Origin: Mytilus edulis
Lineage: Eukaryota; Mollusca; Bivalvia; Mytilida; Mytilidae
Assembly: GCF_963676685.1 (NCBI RefSeq)
Contig: NC_092344.1
Location: 49,808,830 to 49,872,829, forward strand
Direction: 5' to 3'
DNA length: 64,000 bases
How positions within the stretch are numbered: position 1 is the stretch's first letter; every line of letters starts with the position of its first letter. The translations under genes were made by a program, and so were the position numbers. Below, piece by piece: positions 59,416 to 64,000 of the stretch. Below the pieces are notes generated by a model, which did not search any database, had not been told where the DNA came from, and worked only from the letters and a program-made list of their open reading frames with translations.

Positions 59416-62400
59416 TCATTTAGTACTAGTATTAATACTCCGAACTGGATTTGAATGCGGCAACCATATATCTAAGTCTTTTGCACTCCTTCTTACTTTA
59501 CCATACGTTTCGTCGTTTAAAGGGTTTTCGACACGTTCTGACACATAATCTCGGTTTTCAAGCATTCGCTGTCTTTTCTTTTTTAATCTCATTGCCGTTT
59601 TCTTAGATAATCGACCTCGTTTTGGTAGCTCTTCCCATCTTGTTGATATTCTTGGAGTTACGTTTTGATGATTAATATAGAAAACGTTCCCGGTAACATC
59701 CATTCTTTTCCGGTGACTTTCGAGTGGTTCTCGACAACATCGACAACAACCGAAAAACCAACTACACACCCCAAGATAACCACAGCAACCATACAACGCA
59801 CAGCATCCATAGTAATCAATGCATCCACAGACATCACAACTTCCACCATAATCACAACATCCCCCACAGCAGCCAAATTGTTCGTCGTCATCAGAATTCA
59901 AAGCACGAACTCGATTACGGCGACGATACCTGAAAGACAAGAATGAAAAAATAGATTTCGAAAAATAAAGAAGCAATTAATGTTAACTTATATGTTTCAG
60001 AGTTAAGTGTGGCGTCCACTTTTCTGTTCTAAAATGCATTATTGTTAAGGAGGCAGCGTAACCCCGCCTCCAAGTGCGGGATTTTCTTACTGTGTTGAAG
60101 ACCCATTAGTAGTCTTGAGATGTTTTCGTCTCTTTGGTCAGGTTGTTGTCTCTGGCACATTCTCCGTTTTTATTCTCAATTATATTACCAATTTTCTCTG
60201 TATATCAGAGTCAAAATTGAAAAGTTGTCTTAACGTACTTGAAATTTAAAAGCAAAGTGCATAATATGTACATTGCAAAGCACTCGATAGACGATGCGAC
60301 AACATCAAAAAAAAGAACGTTATATATATTATATGTTTTTCAGTGCTTCAATTGCAGTCAAAGACTATCAATCACTAACCAAAATGTGTATTTTTTCTGA
60401 TAGTTTTGTATAGCTTTACTTTCGGTACAGTGTTTGTATGGTAAGGATGTCCTCTCGAAGTATATTTCTGTAACGATTTAAAACATTTTGAAATAAGCCC
60501 TGATGTTAAATAATTAAAACACAAAATTGGTTAGTTCTCTCTTTCAAATATGACAGAACTGTTAGTGTAATGTTTGAACGACCATTTTCCAAAAACATCG
60601 ATATTAAATAATTGTTGAGTTAAAACAGCAACAAATAGTTAAAGAAAAAATCAAGTACGCAGTTGAAGGACCAAATATTCCAAAAGTTTTACTGAAAAAA
60701 GAATCTACGCCTTTGACTAGCATCAGTTCTACTGCCATATTTGAGAAGTCCATGTGACTATTTATATATTTCTATAGAAGACCTTTGGGGTTTGTACTTC
60801 ATTGAAGATAGTAGTGTAAGCTTTTGGTTCATTTTTTTTAACTTTTGGACCAGCCGAAACCCGCCTAGGAGTGCGTGGTTTGCTCGCTATTTGGGCTATG
60901 TGGTCGGGTTGACTCTTCGATATATTCCTATTCTCTATTTTATTGTTATGTGTGTCGAATATTAATTTTCCTTATATAAATTGAAATAAACAAGTGTCGA
61001 TTTTGGTTGTTTATACTGCTTTTTTTTTTCTTTTTTTTTTTTTTTTTTTTGTGTTTGTACATACATTTTACTAGAGTATATCCAATTCTTTCAAAGAATC
61101 CACGTTGGCTTACCTGTGTCGTTTTGTGCAATACAAACACAATGCTGTTATAATAGCGATGGTTAGCAAAAGTCCTAAACCAATCAGCAACCAGAACCAA
61201 ACTGAAAAATAACGAAAATATTTTTATAACGATACAATTTATGCAAATCCATGAGAAATGCTCACACAGACTTGATAGAGTCCGTTTTCGGGTTATTGCC
61301 TTTATTGAAACACTTAAATAGAATTTACTTTCATTGTAGTATATTAACACGATGGTAACTAATGGGAGGATTGTGAGATGTTGATGTATTGAACTTTCCT
61401 ACGACTTAAAATATTGTATGAAAACAAGTCAAGCTGGAATATTCACTTTTTACCTCTCCAATCTTCGATTTGAATATGGCAAATACATATGACTTTGTAC
61501 AATGAATTAATGAGATGAATAGTACACATCAATGAGAAAGCAACCAGCGTACACAAATAAACAAAAGACTTCTAGAGAACAATATACAGTCCTCAGTCAT
61601 AAACATTAGATATTGGGTATACAATATGTTAAGCAAACACGTCATGTTACCTTCAACTTCATTTTTGCAACTGATTTCTGATTTTTTTCCACAACCGTTT
61701 TATGAATAAAACAAGTTCTAGTACCTGGGCCTCCAAAGATTTTAAATGTGTTTTAAACTAAAAGGTATGATGTGAACCAGAGCTTTACCAGCATTATTTT
61801 GGGGGATTTCGGAATATGTGATAAAATTATAAATGTCAACAGCGGGTTTTTTTCTCTCTTTCTTTCTGGAAATGAAAGATGAAGAAGAAGGATATTCCTA
61901 ACCAAGCACAAATTATATCCGAAATAAAACGATGAATGGTTATTCAAATAAAAAAAATAATATCTTTGGTTAATGATGTCGTTCTGCAATTTGTAACACT
62001 GACTAACATTTTATTTTATTGATATACGTTTTAACAAATCTAAACAGTAAATTATTCAGAGTCCTCCGTATCTAAATTCCGTTATTAGTGTGAAGACATT
62101 AAATGTGTATTAAACTAAAAGATATGATGTGAACCAGAGCTTTACCAGCATTATTTTGAGGGATTTCGGAATATGTGATAAAATTATAAATGTCAACAGC
62201 GGGTTTTTTTTTTTCTCTCTCTTTCTTTCTGGAAATGAAAGATGAAGAAGAAGGATATTCCTAACCGTCCTTCAAGTTATCTCTTTATTCGTCTTATATA
62301 TATTAATTACACCTTATGTAAGAATCCTGGGTTTTGATTGGTTAATAGCCAGTGTATTTTTCACCAATTTACTGTTATCAAATGAATATCGTTCATTTTT

Positions 62401-62949
62401 AACGTCGCCGGGGTATTTGCTAAAAGGATATTCCTTTTTTACCCTCTCTGCCGTGGTATTTGCCAAAAAATACTCTATCCGACTGGACGCTTGTAACGTC
62501 ACGATCATCAATGCGTTTTAGTACATTAACATTCGGTGTAATTAAACAGATATATCATGTTATTGAGGGGTATTTGCGAAAAATACCAGTCTTGACAATG
62601 AATTTCCCTCGCCTTACGGCTCGTGAAATTTAACATTCTCTCGACTGGTATTTTTCGCAAATACCCCTCCTTAACATGATATATCTGTTCAATATCCTTT
62701 TTTTACGTTACAAATTAGTTAATTTGATGTATCTTAAAAAATATAAAACTTTACTAACCATCATCAATAAAATCCAACGAACATTTAGGTGAACCAATCC
62801 AATGTGTGCCATTACATGTTATTGTTGGAGTCCCTGTTTGTTTATAACTATCATGACACACAAATCCCAATTGATCGTCTTTAACATATGCGGATTTAGA
62901 TCCCAAGGGAAATCCATGAGAAATAGTACCCGGAGTGCTACACATTTTT
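59416..62949 (-). CDS. Single-pass membrane protein: sushi domain, TM helix, Cys-rich tail (5' exons missing)
   Basis: Three minus-strand exons join in phase: 62949-62759, 61201-61114 and 59929-59416, giving 263 residues of a longer protein. The first is a sushi/CCP domain (CSTPGTISHG, FVC, ITC, W, PKC: four cysteines). The second is a transmembrane helix (FWLLIGLGLLLTIAIITA then CLYCTKRHR). The third is a cytoplasmic tail: basic YRRRNRVR, then 16 cysteines in 48 residues arranged mainly as CC pairs among Gly and Tyr, then a Lys/Arg-rich region (KKTAMRLKKKRQR). Sushi domains mediate extracellular protein binding, and juxtamembrane cysteines are commonly S-acylated. A receptor or adhesion role is plausible but not shown. 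The acceptor of the first exon (GATGTAG|A) has a poor pyrimidine tract, so its upstream limit is less certain. More exons must lie to the right of the window or undetected in 62950-64000. Confidence 0.8.
60040..60950 (+). repeat. Two R2 copies in the last intron of the sushi gene
   Basis: 60040-60190 (CGCCTCCAAGTGCGGGATTT to TTCTCAATTA) and 60840-60950 (CGCCTAGGAGTGCGTGGTTT to ATTCTCTATTT) are both R2 ends, diverged from each other. Confidence 0.7.
61739..62267. repeat. About 165-bp direct repeat, two copies
   Basis: 61739-61904 and 62097-62267 share TATGATGTGAACCAGAGC through GGATATTCCTAACC, with few changes; the C/T-rich run differs in length. Both lie in an intron of the sushi gene and are about 358 bp apart. 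Confidence 0.9.
62531..62691. mobile_element. Palindromic foldback element, copy 2
   Basis: Arms of about 55 bp (AACAGATATATCATGTTA, GAGGGGTATTTGCGAAAAAT, ACCAGTC) are near-perfect complements around an AATTTCCCTCG..CGTGAAATT centre that itself pairs. It is in an intron of the sushi gene; the sister copy is at 46772-46934. Confidence 0.85.
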
Positions 62950-64000
62950 CTACATCACTGTATATAATAGACTAAATCTGATTCGCAGTACTTTTAAAAT
63001 AAAGATATCAATTGTCATGTGTTTAACTGACTAATTGGCAACGGTTACTGCAAATCAAACAAACCCAAAGAAAGTAAAGGGAAATTTATTACAGTCCGTC
63101 AATATCACGATTTGAATTCTCTAACTTTTAAAGAAATTACTTGATAAAAGTTTCGTTTCTGACAATTTACCAGTTTTTGGATAATTCAATAGTACACGAA
63201 AACTCTTTATCCTGGTATAAAAAAAACTGCCATAGTATAAGTCGAATTAAATTATTGATGAATATGAAATTTACTATTAAAACCTGTTATTAGCATTGAC
63301 TACAAAGTGGTTTCCTGTTTGAATGAATGATTATTGGTTAATTAACGTCCAGTAGTAAATATTTCATGCATGTGCAAGACGAAACCGGGTTACGGGATTG
63401 ATTGTCCGCAAGCGGCGACGTAACATAATATTTCCAATTTAAAAAAGAAAGACAAAAGATATCAAAGGAGCTTTCAAACTCATACGTCGATAATACTGAC
63501 AACGCCATAGCTTAAGGATGTCTGCTTGCCATGTTTTGGAATTTTTGTCAGATTTTCGGAATCCTCTGGTTTTATCCATTTGAATGCCTTAACAAAATTT
63601 CCCCATGAACCCCCATTTTTCTTTTTATAAATCTTTTACATGTATAATTATAAGTCATTTGTAAAAGTCTTATAAAATTTTATTTATTTTTTAATAGTAT
63701 TTGAGAACTTTAACTGGTCAATGATAAAGCTATGAAAAGTCAAGAGAGAACATTTCCCCGCCAAAATTCCAATGGCTAATATCTCGAAAACAAGCATATT
63801 GACCCGTATATTTTCTTTGCTTTTTTTATTCCACAATTTATTCCCTATCAATACATACTAGTTTTATGAAAAGTTATTTATTTTGAAACTGAGCAGCGAA
63901 CATCCTTAAAAAGAATAGACAAACAGTACACAAACCATAACATAGAAAACTAAAGACCCCACCAAATACCCTGTGATCTCAGGTGATCCGGAATGGTAAG
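62950..64000. other. No further exon found; R3 copy at the end
   Basis: I looked on the minus strand for upstream exons of the sushi gene and found none convincing. 63905-64000 is an R3 copy in minus orientation (AAACAGTACACAAACCATAA to GATCCGGAATGGTAAG). Confidence 0.6.

Noticed and set aside
59665..59946. Thr/Ile-rich and His/Asn-rich plus-strand frames
   Set aside because: They lie opposite the cysteine-rich tail exon of the sushi gene, and the low complexity follows from the Cys/Gly/Tyr codons.

Overview
The window looks like AT-rich nuclear DNA of a marine bivalve, most probably a Mytilus-type mussel. The reasons are short exons with GT-AG introns, TATA promoters, secreted cysteine-rich proteins, many bivalve-type dispersed repeats, reverse-transcriptase debris, and hammerhead-ribozyme retrozymes of the kind described in mussels. 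No database could be searched, so the species call is inference.

All five convincing genes or gene fragments lie on the minus strand. (1) At 2799-7409 is a six-exon gene for a predicted 264-aa secreted protein: signal peptide, three exon-encoded cysteine-rich modules (the first spaced somewhat like a beta-defensin) and a C-terminal CUB domain. (2) Three paralogous secreted proteins lie at 26895-28542, 34717-36268 and 49839-51712. They carry 3, 3 and 5 copies of a six-cysteine repeat that reads as a WAP domain lacking one specific disulfide; the third also keeps a complete eight-cysteine WAP domain. Each has a 5' UTR exon, a signal-peptide exon, one long coding exon, a TATA box and a shared upstream block. 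A fourth signal-peptide exon at 41252-41320 keeps the upstream block but has no coding exon. (3) At 59416-62949 is the 3' part of a membrane-protein gene: sushi domain, transmembrane helix, and a cytoplasmic tail with 16 cysteines in 48 residues; its 5' exons lie beyond the window.

The rest is mostly repeats. Layout: 0-2 kb LINE tail, an unidentified ORF, a minisatellite and a 435-bp dispersed repeat; 2.8-7.4 kb CUB gene; 9.2-9.6 kb RT relic; 9.9-13.6 kb degenerate 1.3-kb tandem duplication containing a 181-bp-arm inverted repeat; 17.5 kb a 177-bp tandem duplication; 21.6-23.8 kb a 432-bp satellite array; 24 kb second copy of the 435-bp repeat; 25.4-37.7 kb two duplicated blocks with paralogs A and B; 39.7-40.2 kb degenerate retrozyme; 40.7 kb MITE; 41.3 kb orphan exon; 45.9-46.7 kb LINE relic; 49.8-52.4 kb paralog C; 54.4 kb nested MITE; 55.3-56.4 kb retrozyme array with three intact-looking hammerhead motifs; 59.4-62.9 kb membrane-protein gene among further repeats.

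Most notable are the tandem hammerhead retrozyme array, the WAP-derived repeat family with a paired cysteine loss, and the new secreted architecture whose first cysteine exon has spawned a downstream minisatellite with one usable in-frame alternative donor. Exon structures are my own reconstructions from splice sites and reading phase; no transcript evidence was available.
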